In this document: positions 35,438 to 44,436 of the stretch, piece after piece
How the letters are laid out: the number at the start of each line of letters is the position of its first letter
Position numbering within the stretch: the stretch's first letter is position 1
Origin: Haliea sp.
GTDB taxonomy: Bacteria; Pseudomonadota; Gammaproteobacteria; Pseudomonadales; Halieaceae
Length of the DNA: 64,000 nucleotides
Assembly (NCBI GenBank): GCA_002692965.1
Contig: NZNC01000005.1
Span: 1-64,000, forward strand
Direction of reading: 5' to 3'
Program-made: the position numbers and the translations under genes
The notes under the pieces: generated by a model
What the model was told of the DNA's origin: nothing
Seen by the model: only the letters and a program-made list of their open reading frames with translations
Databases searched by the model: none

Positions 35438-36825
35438 TCGCTGCGGCCCTCTGCCGGTGTGTTCTGTGCCAGCAGTTTGCGCTGCTCGCTATCGCGGGCG
35501 GCGAGCATCGGCCTGAGCTGGCTGGAGAAGCGCTGTGCAAAGCCCAGCAGGGCATCCGAAATCGGTGCCCTGGGGTCGTCGGAGCGGCTCGGGAACAAGC
35601 GACCGGTCGCCGCCTGCAGGGGCGGGCTGGCCGGAATCTCATCGGGCGCCAGGCCGAGAAAGCGGTAGAGGGCATTCGCCGTACCCAGTGGGTCCCGCGC
35701 CAGGGCTTCGTAGTCGACAATGTGCACCGGGTTGGGCAGATGTGCCGCCCAGTAGTCGATCAGGCTTTCCGCCCGGGCCAGTGCCCTGCCGATACCGGCC
35801 AGGTTGTAGCTGTAGCCGTGCCCGGTGCGAAAGTGCTTGAAGTACAGGGCGATGCCCAGTTCGGCCGCTTCCCGGCGGCACAGAATGATCGGCACCTCCG
35901 GTTGCAGCATGCCCAGCAGCCCCAGCCGCGGCAGGTTGGCGGGGGAGGTGTCCACTAAGCGGGTGCTGGCATCCGCCTGGCGCCCGAGAATATCGTGGCT
36001 GGCGCGCAGCAATTGCCGGGATACCTGCCGGGCGGATTCCCGCTGGCCTGGCTGCCGCAGCCCGTGAAGATCCAGGCCTGCAGCAGCCTTGCGCACCAGG
36101 GCCAGCTCGCCACCGCCGTGCAGGCCGGGATGCCGGCTCAGCAGGGCTTCCACCAGGCTCTTGCCCGAGCGCGGCAGGCCCGCGACCACGACCAGGGGGC
36201 AGGGTGTGGATGTCACACCGGGGATCGGCGCCCAGCGTTCTCGCGGGCTGCTCAACAGTCCCGGCGGCAGACGGTACTCTTTGGCATCACTCTGCAGCGT
36301 GCCGGCCAGGCGCCGGTTGGCCTGTCGGTAGAATTCGAAGCCGGTGGCGTCGCGGTCTGCCTCGATGTGGATCTGCCCCAGCAGGAACAGCGCCCGGGCC
36401 TGCGCCAGGGGGCTGAGGTTGTTGTCCAGGGCGTGGGCCAGCAGGCTGACGGTGGCCTGGCTGTCCGCGGGCAGGGGGTGGTGGCGCAGTTGTGCGCGCC
36501 AGGCGGAGATCAGGCCCGGGTCGCAGCGCGTTGCGGCCTGGAAACAGCGCAGGGCCTGTTCCGGTTGCTCCCGTCGCTCCAGCAGGTTGCCCAGGTAGAG
36601 GTGAAGGTGGCCGTCCTCGGGATAGCGGGCGAGGGCGTCGCGCAGGCAGGCTTCGGCCTCGTCGGGTCGCTGCAGGCCTTCCAGGGCGCGTCCATGGAGC
36701 CCCAGCAGGGCGGCGCTTTCCTCGCCGCGGCTGAGTCGGGCGCGGGTCTGGGTGAGGACGTCGGCGAAGTGGCCATCTCGGAGGGCCTGCTTGAGGCGGT
36801 TCAGGCGCTTGTTCCGGGCGGCCAC
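35434..36825 (-). CDS. TPR-sulfotransferase family protein
   Basis: A 463-residue protein: three or four tetratricopeptide-like helices in the first 170 residues (GHFADVLTQTRARLSRGEES; RPDEAEACLRDALARYPEDG; REQPEQALRCFQAATRCDPG), followed by a sulfotransferase_3-like domain. The 5'-phosphosulfate loop is PLVVVAGLPRSGKSLVEALL, with further motifs STRLVDTSPANLPRLGLLGM and IILCRREAAELGIALYFKHF. It would transfer sulfate from PAPS to an unknown acceptor. The acceptor may be bound by the TPR part. Convergent with the DUF5666 gene and just downstream of sufE in the same direction, so it may be read from the suf operon. Confidence 0.82.
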   Translation of the reverse strand: MAARNKRLNRLKQALRDGHFADVLTQTRARLSRGEESAALLGLHGRALEGLQRPDEAEACLRDALARYPEDGHLHLYLGNLLERREQPEQALRCFQAATRCDPGLISAWRAQLRHHPLPADSQATVSLLAHALDNNLSPLAQARALFLLGQIHIEADRDATGFEFYRQANRRLAGTLQSDAKEYRLPPGLLSSPRERWAPIPGVTSTPCPLVVVAGLPRSGKSLVEALLSRHPGLHGGGELALVRKAAAGLDLHGLRQPGQRESARQVSRQLLRASHDILGRQADASTRLVDTSPANLPRLGLLGMLQPEVPIILCRREAAELGIALYFKHFRTGHGYSYNLAGIGRALARAESLIDYWAAHLPNPVHIVDYEALARDPLGTANALYRFLGLAPDEIPASPPLQAATGRLFPSRSDDPRAPISDALLGFAQRFSSQLRPMLAARDSEQRKLLAQNTPAEGRSD

Positions 36826-36837
36826 GGCGGCGGCTTA

Positions 36838-37272
36838 TCAGGTGGCGCTGACGGCAGCGATGTCGCGGATGCGCGACACCATGGCCCGCAGGCCATTGCC
36901 ACGGGTTGGTGTCAGGTGGCGCAACAGGTCGAGCTGGCGGAAGTAGTCGTCCATGTCGAAGGCCAGTACTTCCTCGGGCGTGCGGTTATTGCAGGCCGCC
37001 AGCACCACCCCGAGCAGCCCCTTGACAATAAAGGCGTCGCTGTCGGCATCCAGTTGCAGTCGCCCGTCCTGCATCCTGGCTTCCAGCCAGACCTGGCTCT
37101 GGCAGCCGCGAATCAGGCGGTCTGCCGTGCGCAGCTCATCGGGCAGTGGAGGCAGCTCGCGGCCCAGCTCGATGATGTACTGGTAGCGCTGCTCCCAGTC
37201 GTCAAAGAATGCCAGGTTGTCGAGTATGTCGGCGCTGGTGATGCTGCGCCCGAAGGGGTTTTCCTTGGCCAT
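36838..37272 (-). CDS. sufE: SufE, cysteine desulfurase activator
   Basis: A 144-residue protein that accepts persulfide sulfur from SufS. The active-site Cys is in ADRLIRGCQSQVWL, and FFDDWEQRYQYIIELGRELP and NGLRAMVSRIRDI are typical helices. Starts at 37272 behind GGGAGC; last of the minus-strand suf operon, 14 bases after the sufT stop. Confidence 0.93.
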   Translation of the reverse strand: MAKENPFGRSITSADILDNLAFFDDWEQRYQYIIELGRELPPLPDELRTADRLIRGCQSQVWLEARMQDGRLQLDADSDAFIVKGLLGVVLAACNNRTPEEVLAFDMDDYFRQLDLLRHLTPTRGNGLRAMVSRIRDIAAVSAT

Positions 37273-37286
37273 CCCTTGCTCCCGTC

Positions 37287-37829
37287 TCAGTAGAACATGC
37301 CCGTTTCCAGCTGGGCTTCCTCGGACATCATGTCCCGGGACCAGGGTGGGTCGAACACCAGCTCGACCTTGACCTGGCGCACATTGGGCACCTGTGCCAC
37401 GCGGTATTCGACGTCGCCGACCAGCACCGGGCCCATGCCGCAACCCGGTGCCGTCAGGGTCATGCGGATGGATACCGTGCCCGCGTCCTGGTCAACCTCC
37501 ATGGCGTAGATCAGACCCAGGCTGACCAGGTCCACCGGAACCTCGGGGTCGTAGACAGTCCCCAGGGCTTCCCAGACCTGCTCTTCACTGATGCGGCCGT
37601 CCGTCGGCGGCGTGAACTCCAGGACCTGTGGTTCCAGGCCCAGGGCGTCGGCATCGGTGCCGTCGACGCGGACCATGTTGCCCTCGTGAATCACCGTGTA
37701 GTTGCCCCCCAGTGCCTGGGTCAGGGTGACGAAACTGTGGGCGGGAATGGTCACCGGGGTACCGACCGGGACCAGACGCCCGGGACAGTCCCGGCGGGTG
37801 GTGAGCAGGGTGCGTTCCTGGGCACTCAT
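37287..37829 (-). CDS. sufT: SufT, Fe-S cluster assembly protein (MIP18/DUF59 domain)
   Basis: A 180-residue protein. The first third (TTRRDCPGRLVPVGTPVTIP, FVTLTQALGGNYTVIHEGN) matches SufT; the rest is the DUF59 domain (EEQVWEALGTVYDPEVPVDL, TAPGCGMGPVLVGDVEYRV, VELVFDPPWSRDMMS). It helps mature Fe-S proteins. The frame is open to 37892, but the ATG at 37829 fits family length. Between the sufA-like gene and sufE. Confidence 0.9.
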   Translation of the reverse strand: MSAQERTLLTTRRDCPGRLVPVGTPVTIPAHSFVTLTQALGGNYTVIHEGNMVRVDGTDADALGLEPQVLEFTPPTDGRISEEQVWEALGTVYDPEVPVDLVSLGLIYAMEVDQDAGTVSIRMTLTAPGCGMGPVLVGDVEYRVAQVPNVRQVKVELVFDPPWSRDMMSEEAQLETGMFY

Positions 37830-37845
37830 GGCAGGTCTCTTCTGG

Positions 37846-38202
37846 TCAGTTAATGCTGAAGCTTTCGCCGCAGCCACAGGCCGCGGTGACATTGGGATTG
37901 TGGAACTTGATCGTGCGGTTCACACCTTCCTTCTCGAATTCCAGCCGGGTGCCCTGCAGCACCGGTAGCGACTTGGGATCGACATACACGGTGATGCCGT
38001 TCTCCAGACGCAGGGCCAGGTCGTCCGGCTCACCGTTGTCGACTTCGTCCATCACATACATGTAGCCGGTGCAGCCACTCTCCTTGACGCTGACGCGCAG
38101 GGCGGGCTTGCCGGCGCGATCCAGTTGGCGCTTGAGAAAGTCGGCGGCTGCGGGGGTGACCTGCAGCGCTTCGGTGGTCACATCAAAAGTGGCAACGCTC
38201 AT
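37846..38202 (-). CDS. A-type Fe-S carrier protein (SufA/HesB-like)
   Basis: A 118-residue HesB/YadR-family carrier. The three conserved cysteines appear as SGCTGYMYVMDE and AACGCGESF. It takes clusters from SufBCD to target apoproteins. Position between sufS and sufT fits SufA; the name is left open because A-type carriers are hard to tell apart. Confidence 0.9.
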   Translation of the reverse strand: MSVATFDVTTEALQVTPAAADFLKRQLDRAGKPALRVSVKESGCTGYMYVMDEVDNGEPDDLALRLENGITVYVDPKSLPVLQGTRLEFEKEGVNRTIKFHNPNVTAACGCGESFSIN

Positions 38203-38221
38203 GGCTAACCTTCCGGGTTGA

Positions 38222-39460
38222 TCAGGCGAACAGGCGCCGGGCCCGGTGAATCCCCCGGGCCAGGCGCTCGATGTCGTCGGGTGTATTGTACAGGGTACAG
38301 GCGGCGCGCACGGTGCCCGGCAGCCCCAGGCGCGACATCAGCGGCTGGGTGCAGTGATGGCCGGTGCGCACGGCAATGCCCTGTTCGTCGAGCAGCATAC
38401 CGAGATCCGCGGGGGGCACGCCATCGATGATGAAGCTGAAGATGCCCACGCATTCCGCCGGCTGGCCGATACGGCGCAGTCCCGGGACATCCGCGGTCAG
38501 CTCGAGCATCTGCGCCAGTAGCCGCTTTTCATGCTGCGCCGCTGCCGCCAGGTCGATGCCCCCGAGATAGTCGAGGGCGGCGGCCAGTCCGATCGCGCCG
38601 GCAATGTGCGGTGTGCCCGCCTCGAAACGGAAGGGCAGGCTGTTGAAGGTGGTGCCCTCGAAACTCACGGTTTCGATCATTTCGCCGCCGCCGAGGAAGG
38701 GCGGCATGGCTTCCAGCACGGATTCCCGCCCCCAGAGCACGCCGATGCCGGTCGGGCCGAAGACCTTGTGCCCGGAAAAGGCGTAGAAGTCGCAGCCAAT
38801 CGCCTGCACGTCAACCGGCATGTGGGCCACGGCCTGGGCCCCGTCCACCAGGGTGAGAGCACCGGCGTCGCGCGCCCGGCGGCAGATTTCCGCCACCGGG
38901 TTGACGGTGCCGAGGGCGTTGGAAACGTGGTTGACGGCCACCAGCTTCACCCGTGCATCCAGCAGGGCGTCGAAGGCCGCCAGGTCGATGTCGCCGGCAT
39001 CGCTCACGGGAATCGGGACGACTTCGGCACCAGTCGCCTCGGCGACCAGCTGCCAGGGTACGATATTGGAGTGGTGCTCGAGCCAGGAGACCAGGATGCG
39101 GTCTCCCGCACGCAGGTTCTGGCGTCCCCAGCTCTGGGCCACCAGGTTGATCGACTCCGTGGTCCCCCGGGTCCAGATCACCTGGTGGGCAGCGGGGCTG
39201 TTGAGGAAGCGAGAGACGGTTTCCCGGGCCGCCTCAAAGGCCGTAGTGGAGCGGTCGCTGAGCGCGTGCACCCCGCGGTGGACGTTGGCATTGTCGTAGC
39301 GGTAGTAGTGATCGAGCGCCTCCAGCACCACCGCGGGCTTCTGGGTCGTGGCGGCGTTGTCCAGATAGACCAGCGGCTGGCCGTTGACCGACTGCTGCAG
39401 GATCGGGAAATCCTCCCGCAGCCGGGCAGCGTCGAAAGGGCGTGTCTGCGGCGCGTTCAC
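38222..39460 (-). CDS. sufS: SufS cysteine desulfurase
   Basis: A 412-residue PLP enzyme that frees sulfur from cysteine. YLDNAATTQKP at the start, the PLP Lys in FSGHKVFGPTGIGVLWG, and catalytic Cys in RTGHHCTQPLM. The GTG start at 39460 shares GTGA with the sufD stop, implying coupled translation. The frame is open further upstream inside sufD, but that is not homologous. Confidence 0.94.
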   Translation of the reverse strand: MNAPQTRPFDAARLREDFPILQQSVNGQPLVYLDNAATTQKPAVVLEALDHYYRYDNANVHRGVHALSDRSTTAFEAARETVSRFLNSPAAHQVIWTRGTTESINLVAQSWGRQNLRAGDRILVSWLEHHSNIVPWQLVAEATGAEVVPIPVSDAGDIDLAAFDALLDARVKLVAVNHVSNALGTVNPVAEICRRARDAGALTLVDGAQAVAHMPVDVQAIGCDFYAFSGHKVFGPTGIGVLWGRESVLEAMPPFLGGGEMIETVSFEGTTFNSLPFRFEAGTPHIAGAIGLAAALDYLGGIDLAAAAQHEKRLLAQMLELTADVPGLRRIGQPAECVGIFSFIIDGVPPADLGMLLDEQGIAVRTGHHCTQPLMSRLGLPGTVRAACTLYNTPDDIERLARGIHRARRLFA

Positions 39461-40761
39461 AGCAGGTGCCTCGTCAGTCTGGGGTTGCGGGCAAAGCGGC
39501 TCGCCAGCAGCGGCTTGACGAAGTCGCGCACCGCGGCGCAGGGCAGATCTTCCACCAGCTCGTTGATGAAACCGTAGCTGAGCATCACCTCGGCCTCTTC
39601 GCGGGGCACGCCGCGGGTGCGCAGGTAGTGCCGGGTCATCGGGTCCAGCTGGGCCACCGTGGCGCCGTGGGCGCACTGCACGTCATCGGCGTAGATTTCC
39701 AGCTCGGGCTTGGTGTTGACCTCTGCCTTGTGGCTGGTCAGCAGGTTCTTGTTGCTGAGCTCCGCGCGGGTTTTCTGCGCCTGTGGGTGGATGTGGATGC
39801 GGCCGTTGAAAATCGCGCTGGCCTCGTCGCCGACAATCCCCCGGAAACGCTCGCGACTGGTGCAGTGGGGCACGCTGTGTTCGATGCAGGTGTGGTAGTC
39901 GACCGTCTCGCTGCCGCGGGGCAGGTAGATGCCGTCCAGCTCGCAGTGTGCACCCGCCCCCTGGTGGTCGACCACCAGATCGATGCGCTTGAGGTCACTG
40001 CCGAGGGCTAGGTGGAAGCCGTACAGCTGGCTATTGGCGCTCTGGCGGATATGCACGCCGCCGATGTGCACCGCGTTGTCCTGCTCCAGATGCAGGCGGC
40101 AGTGCTGCAGCCGCGCACCCTCGCCGAGCAGCAGTTCGCTGACCCCGTTGGTAAAGGCGGTGGCGCCGGTGTCGCTGCTGGCGAAGGTTTCCACCAGGGT
40201 GGCCTCGCTGTGGGCGCCGCAGTTGACCAGCAGTCGCTGGGACAGGGCCAGGGCGGCGTCGGCTCCGCTGGTCAGCCACACGATCTGGATCGGGGCTTCC
40301 AGCCGTGCATCGGGCTGGATATCCAGGAACACGCCGTCTGCGAGGGTGGCCTCGTTCAGGGGGACAAAGACATGCCGGGAACCGGCCACGGCGCTGCCCA
40401 GCAGCTCGCGAATGCGCGCCGCCTGCGCGTCGTCAGCTTCGGCAAAGCGCACCACGGACAACCCGTCGGGCAGCTCTCGCGACGACAGAGCGGGGCTGTA
40501 GTGACCGTCGGTGAACACCAGGGTCGGGCCACCCAGTTGCGGGAACTCGATATCGCTGACATCGGTGCTGGCACTGTCCCGGTCGGCCGCCACGAAGCGC
40601 TGTTGCAGGGCCTGCAGGCTGGTGTATTTCCAGGCCTCGGTCTTGCGGGTCGGAAAGGGGGTCTGTTGCCAGGCCTCGCGACCGCGCTGCTGCAGGGGGC
40701 GCAGCCATGCGGGGGCGAGCTCAGGCGCTTCCCGGATCGGCTGTTGCATGAAATCCGACAT
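39457..40761 (-). CDS. sufD: SufD, Fe-S scaffold subunit
   Basis: A 434-residue component of SufBC2D. Landmarks are FPTRKTEAWKYTSLQALQQR at the start and the C-terminal beta-helix region, ELSNKNLLTSHKAEVNTKPE, DDVQCAHGATVAQLD (containing the conserved His) and YFLRxRGVxxxEA-like YLRTRGVPREEAEVMLSYGF. Overlaps the sufC stop by one base. Confidence 0.94.
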   Translation of the reverse strand: MSDFMQQPIREAPELAPAWLRPLQQRGREAWQQTPFPTRKTEAWKYTSLQALQQRFVAADRDSASTDVSDIEFPQLGGPTLVFTDGHYSPALSSRELPDGLSVVRFAEADDAQAARIRELLGSAVAGSRHVFVPLNEATLADGVFLDIQPDARLEAPIQIVWLTSGADAALALSQRLLVNCGAHSEATLVETFASSDTGATAFTNGVSELLLGEGARLQHCRLHLEQDNAVHIGGVHIRQSANSQLYGFHLALGSDLKRIDLVVDHQGAGAHCELDGIYLPRGSETVDYHTCIEHSVPHCTSRERFRGIVGDEASAIFNGRIHIHPQAQKTRAELSNKNLLTSHKAEVNTKPELEIYADDVQCAHGATVAQLDPMTRHYLRTRGVPREEAEVMLSYGFINELVEDLPCAAVRDFVKPLLASRFARNPRLTRHLL

Positions 40762-41507
40762 CAGGCCGCGTCCTCCAGCCAGGCGTAGCCGCGCTCTTCC
40801 AGCTCCAGCGCCAGGGACTTGTCGCCGGAGCGGACGATGCGGCCCCCGGCGAGGACATGCACATGGTCCGGCTCGACGAAGTTGAGCAGGCGCTGGTAGT
40901 GGGTGACCAGGATAAATGCGCGTCCTGCATCGCGCATTTCGTTGATCCCGCGGGAAACCACCTGCAGGGCGTCGATGTCCAGACCGGAGTCGGTTTCGTC
41001 CATGATGCACAGCTTCGGTTGCAGCAGCATCATCTGCAGCAGTTCGTTGCGCTTCTTCTCGCCACCCGAGAAGCCCTCGTTGACCCCGCGCTTGAGGAAG
41101 CTCTGGTCCAGGTCCACGGATTTGCAGGCTTCGCGGGCCAGCTTGAGGAAATCGACGCTGCCGATGGCCTCTTCACCGCGGCGCTCGCGAACCGCGTCTA
41201 CCGCCGCCTTGAGAAACTCCATGTTGCTGACCCCGGGAATCTCCACCGGGTACTGGAAGGCGAGGAACAGACCCAGCTGGGCGCGTTCCTCGGTGTCCAT
41301 GGCCAGCAGGTCCTCGCCCAGGAACTGCACCGAGCCGGCGCTCACCGAGTAACCGGGCCGGCCGGCGAGGACGTGGCCCAGGGTGCTCTTGCCGGAGCCG
41401 TTGGGACCCATGATGGCGTGCACTTCACCGGGGTTCACGGTGAGGTTCAGGCCCTTGAGGATGTCCTCGTTTTCCACTCTGGCGTGCAGGTTGTCGATCT
41501 TCAGCAT
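40761..41507 (-). CDS. sufC: SufC ATPase
   Basis: A 248-residue ABC-type ATPase without membrane partner: Walker A GPNGSGKSTLG, signature FSGGEKKRNE, Walker B LCIMDETDSGLDIDAL. It powers conformational change in SufBCD during cluster assembly. The 45-base gap from sufB contains no other gene. Confidence 0.95.
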   Translation of the reverse strand: MLKIDNLHARVENEDILKGLNLTVNPGEVHAIMGPNGSGKSTLGHVLAGRPGYSVSAGSVQFLGEDLLAMDTEERAQLGLFLAFQYPVEIPGVSNMEFLKAAVDAVRERRGEEAIGSVDFLKLAREACKSVDLDQSFLKRGVNEGFSGGEKKRNELLQMMLLQPKLCIMDETDSGLDIDALQVVSRGINEMRDAGRAFILVTHYQRLLNFVEPDHVHVLAGGRIVRSGDKSLALELEERGYAWLEDAA

Positions 41508-41552
41508 GTCAATTAACTCCGTTGTGCGGCGGCGGTGCCGCCCTTGGGCGCT

Positions 41553-42992
41553 TCAGCCCACTGATCCTTCGAGACTGACTTCCAGCAATTTGCCGGCCTC
41601 CATGGCGAACTCCATTGGCAGCTCCCGGAACACCTCCTTGCAGAAGCCGTTGACGATCATGGAGACCGCCTTCTCGGCATCCAGGCCCCGCTGCTGGCAG
41701 AGGTAAAGCTGATCGTCACTGACCTTGGAGGTCGTGGCCTCGTGCTCGACCACCGCGCTCGGGTTGCGGCTCTCGATATAGGGAAAGGTGTGCGCCGCGC
41801 AGCGGTCGCCGATCAGCAGGGAGTCGCACTGGGTGTAATTGCGCGCGCCCTCGGCGCGGGGGCTCATGCGCACCAGGCCGCGGTAGGCGTTGGAGCTGTG
41901 CCCCGCGGAAATGCCCTTGGAGATGATCGTCGAGCGGGTATTCTTGCCCAGGTGGATCATCTTCGTGCCGGTATCGGCCTGCTGGGCGTTGTTGGTCAGG
42001 GCCACGGAATAGAATTCGCCAACACTGTTGTCGCCGCGCAGGATGCAGCTCGGATACTTCCAGGTGATGGCCGAACCGGTCTCCACCTGGGTCCAGGAAA
42101 TCTTGGCGTTGCGGTGGGCCACCCCGCGCTTGGTCACGAAATTGTAGATTCCGCCCTTGCCTTCGGCGTCGCCGGGGTACCAGTTCTGGACAGTGGAATA
42201 CTTGATCTCGGCATCGTCCAGGGCCACCAGTTCCACCACGGCGGCGTGCAGCTGGTTTTCGTCGCGCATCGGCGCGGTGCAGCCTTCCAGATAGCTGACC
42301 TGGCTGGCCTCGTCGGCCACTATCAGGGTGCGCTCGAACTGGCCGGTGTTCTGCTCGTTGATGCGGAAGTAGGTCGACAGTTCCATCGGGCAGCGCACAC
42401 CCTTGGGGATGTAGACGAAGGAGCCATCGGTGAACACCGCGCTGTTGAGGGCGGCGTAGTAGTTGTCGCGCCGGGGAACCACACTGCCGAGGTACTTGCG
42501 CACCAGTTCCGGGTAGTCCTGCACCGCTTCGGAGATCGAGCAGAAGATGACCCCGGCTTCCTTGAGCTTTTCGCGGAAGGTGGTGGTGACCGAGACCGAA
42601 TCGAAGACCACATCGACCGCTACCCCGGCCAGTGCAGCCTGCTCGTGGAGGGGGATACCCAGTTTGTTGTAGGTCTCGATCAGCTTGGGATCAACCTCGT
42701 CGAGGCTCTTCGGCCGGTCCTTCATGCTCTTGGGCGAGGAGAAGTAGGAAATACTGTTGAAGTCCACCGGCGGATAATTGACGTGGGCCCAGGAAGGCTC
42801 GGTCATTTCCTGCCAGTCGCGATAGGCCTCCAGGCGCCACTCCAGCAACCAGTCGGGCTCGTTCTTGCGCGCCGAGATGGCGCGGATGACCTCCTCGGAG
42901 AGTCCCGGGGGCAGCGTGTCGGATTCGATGTTGGTATGGAACCCGGCGGCATACTCCTTGCGGATGACCTGGTCTATCTGTTCCTGGGACAT
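41553..42992 (-). CDS. sufB: SufB, Fe-S scaffold subunit
   Basis: A 479-residue scaffold on which the cluster is built. Landmarks: [80 protein letters not shown]-like [20 protein letters not shown] and [20 protein letters not shown] near the end. It is the first gene of the operon (sufB-C-D-S, A-like, T, E). An IscR-type site and promoter are upstream. In many relatives an iscR/sufR gene precedes sufB; none is present here. Confidence 0.95.
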   Translation of the reverse strand: MSQEQIDQVIRKEYAAGFHTNIESDTLPPGLSEEVIRAISARKNEPDWLLEWRLEAYRDWQEMTEPSWAHVNYPPVDFNSISYFSSPKSMKDRPKSLDEVDPKLIETYNKLGIPLHEQAALAGVAVDVVFDSVSVTTTFREKLKEAGVIFCSISEAVQDYPELVRKYLGSVVPRRDNYYAALNSAVFTDGSFVYIPKGVRCPMELSTYFRINEQNTGQFERTLIVADEASQVSYLEGCTAPMRDENQLHAAVVELVALDDAEIKYSTVQNWYPGDAEGKGGIYNFVTKRGVAHRNAKISWTQVETGSAITWKYPSCILRGDNSVGEFYSVALTNNAQQADTGTKMIHLGKNTRSTIISKGISAGHSSNAYRGLVRMSPRAEGARNYTQCDSLLIGDRCAAHTFPYIESRNPSAVVEHEATTSKVSDDQLYLCQQRGLDAEKAVSMIVNGFCKEVFRELPMEFAMEAGKLLEVSLEGSVG

Positions 42993-43114
42993 GTCGGTAT
43001 CCTGTCAGACTGTGCGGTTTTCAGCGGGACGGTGGCGTCGCGGGGGCGCAATTTTCGCACGCGAGGGCGCTGCTGTCTGCAACCCCCGCGTGACTTCGGC
43101 GCCCCGTGCCGAAA

Positions 43115-43139
43115 ATGTCCTACTATTTTAGTCGACTAT
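43115..43139 (-). promoter_or_regulatory. IscR type-1 binding site upstream of sufB
   Basis: On the minus strand the 25 bases agree with the known IscR type-1 consensus (ATASYYGACTRWWWYAGTCRRSTAT in IUPAC code) at 22 positions, beginning ATAGTCGACTAAAATAGT. It covers the predicted -10 box and start region. [2Fe-2S]-IscR binding here would repress the suf operon when Fe-S clusters are plentiful. The motif match was counted by eye; no iscR gene is in the window. Confidence 0.7.
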
Positions 43140-43153
43140 AAAACCTACCGCAA
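43125..43153 (-). promoter_or_regulatory. predicted promoter of the suf operon
   Basis: On the minus strand TTGCGG (43153-43148) and TAAAAT (43130-43125) are 17 bases apart. Transcription would start near 43118, giving a leader of about 125 bases to sufB. Overlaps the IscR-type site. Confidence 0.6.
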
Positions 43154-43248
43154 TGGTCGGGTATTGGCGCGGTCGTGGCTGTGATTCCCCGCGACCGGGG
43201 GCAAATCCGGCCTCTGCGGCTGTCGTGGAACCCTGGGGGGATGAGAGT

Positions 43249-43728
43249 ATGCGGGATGGAATACGGGTGGGTCTGTTCTTTGGCACCACCTCGGGGGTGA
43301 TTACCACCTGTGGTCTGCTCACCGGGCTCGCCGCCGGCACCCAGTCCCTGGCGGCGGTTCTCGGTGGCATTCTGGTGATCGCGGTGGCCGACTCGCTCTC
43401 GGATGCCCTGGGCATACATTTGTCGGAGGAGTCGGCCCCGGACACGGGACAGCGGCATGTGTGGCTGGCCACCGCGAGCACCTTCCTGGCCAAGTTCGTG
43501 GTGGCGTCTTCCTTCGCGCTGCCGGTCGCCCTCCTGCCACTGAGCCAGGGCGTGCCCGCGGCGCTGCTCTGGGGCGCCACCCTGCTGGCCCTGTTGAGCT
43601 GGCAGCTGGCGCGGATGCAGGGGGAGCGGCCCGGCCCCATCATACTGGAGCACCTGGTGATCGGCGTGGTGGTGATAGGCCTTTCCCACGCCGTCGGTTT
43701 GTGGGTGAAGCAGCTCTTCGGCAGCTAG
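43249..43728 (+). CDS. small VIT1/CCC1-like membrane protein
   Basis: A 159-residue protein with four or five predicted transmembrane helices. The front, VGLFFGTTSGVITTCGLLTG followed by LAAG, resembles the first helix of VIT1/CCC1-type iron or manganese transporters (xxxGxxDGxxTxxGxxAG). SLSDALGIHLSEESAP and the last helices LLALLSWQLARM and HLVIGVVVIGLSHAVG follow. It is shorter than full VIT1 proteins (about 230). It starts behind GGGGGG at the ATG 43249. Divergent from suf across the IscR site, so it may be part of iron homeostasis. Assignment moderate. Confidence 0.65.
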   Translation: MRDGIRVGLFFGTTSGVITTCGLLTGLAAGTQSLAAVLGGILVIAVADSLSDALGIHLSEESAPDTGQRHVWLATASTFLAKFVVASSFALPVALLPLSQGVPAALLWGATLLALLSWQLARMQGERPGPIILEHLVIGVVVIGLSHAVGLWVKQLFGS

Positions 43729-43749
43729 TGGCTGCCGCAGAGCGCTGAC

Positions 43750-44436
43750 TCAATCCAGCAGGTACTCGAGGTAGTGCAGGTGCTCCAGGCCGATGTCGGT
43801 ATTCGCGTCGAGGCCCCCCTGCCTGCCGTCGGCGCCCAGGCTGAGCAGTGTCGGTGGCTGGCGTGAGCCGGCAAACTCCGGGGGGGCGTAGTAGTAGTCC
43901 TGGCCCCAGGGGTCCCGGGGCAGGGTCGCCAGGTAGCCGCCCTCGCGATAGTTGCGCAGGCGCAGATCGTCGTGGGGGTTGCTGACCAGGATCGCCAGGC
44001 CGTGTCCTGCGTCCGGGTACATGCCGGTATCCACGTAGAAGGCTTCGAGGGCATCGTGGAGGGCGCGCAGGTCGCGGGCGACCTTCACCAGATGCGCGCG
44101 GCTTTCGTCGTCAATGCGAATACCGGTCTCGCGGTACAGGCTATCCAGACGATTTTCGCTGCAGTAGATGGCGACATCCCGCCCCGAGGGTTTTTCGTCG
44201 ACGACACCGTCGCGGTAGACGAAGTGGCGATAGGGAGAATAGTCGCCCCAGCGCTGTACCACCCGATATTGCCCGCAGACGACGCGATCAGGGTAGCGCT
44301 GCACCTCGCGGTACTGGAGTTCCTCGCTGAAAGGGATCTGCTCGGCGACTGCCTGCTGGGCGGTCTCCACGGGGTTGCCCGCGCAGCCGGTCATCAGAGC
44401 TGCTGTCAGGAGCGTCAGACAGAGTGGCTTGCTCAT
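43750..44436 (-). CDS. lipoprotein with a GspG-like (type II secretion pseudopilin) C-terminal domain
   Basis: A 228-residue protein. It has a lipoprotein signal (CLTLLTAALMTGC, Cys at 18), an N-terminal region of about 100 residues (EELQYREVQRYPDRVVCGQY, HFVYRDGVVDEKPSGRDVAI), and from about residue 120 the globular part of major pseudopilins: DALEAFYVDTGMYPDAGHGL, YLATLPRDPWGQDYYYAPPE, LLSLGADGRQGGLDANTDI. That block has the calcium-loop type Gly/Asp pattern of GspG. The hydrophobic N-terminal helix and prepilin peptidase site are absent, so it cannot polymerise as a pilin and would be a membrane-anchored pseudopilin head. ATG overlaps the msrB stop (ATGA). Function unknown. Confidence 0.75.
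   Translation of the reverse strand: MSKPLCLTLLTAALMTGCAGNPVETAQQAVAEQIPFSEELQYREVQRYPDRVVCGQYRVVQRWGDYSPYRHFVYRDGVVDEKPSGRDVAIYCSENRLDSLYRETGIRIDDESRAHLVKVARDLRALHDALEAFYVDTGMYPDAGHGLAILVSNPHDDLRLRNYREGGYLATLPRDPWGQDYYYAPPEFAGSRQPPTLLSLGADGRQGGLDANTDIGLEHLHYLEYLLD

Noticed and set aside
43153-43248. Longer N-terminus for the VIT1-like protein (from 43153)
   Set aside because: The extra 32 residues are Gly/Arg/Pro rich without similarity and overlap the suf promoter; the ATG at 43249 has a ribosome binding site.
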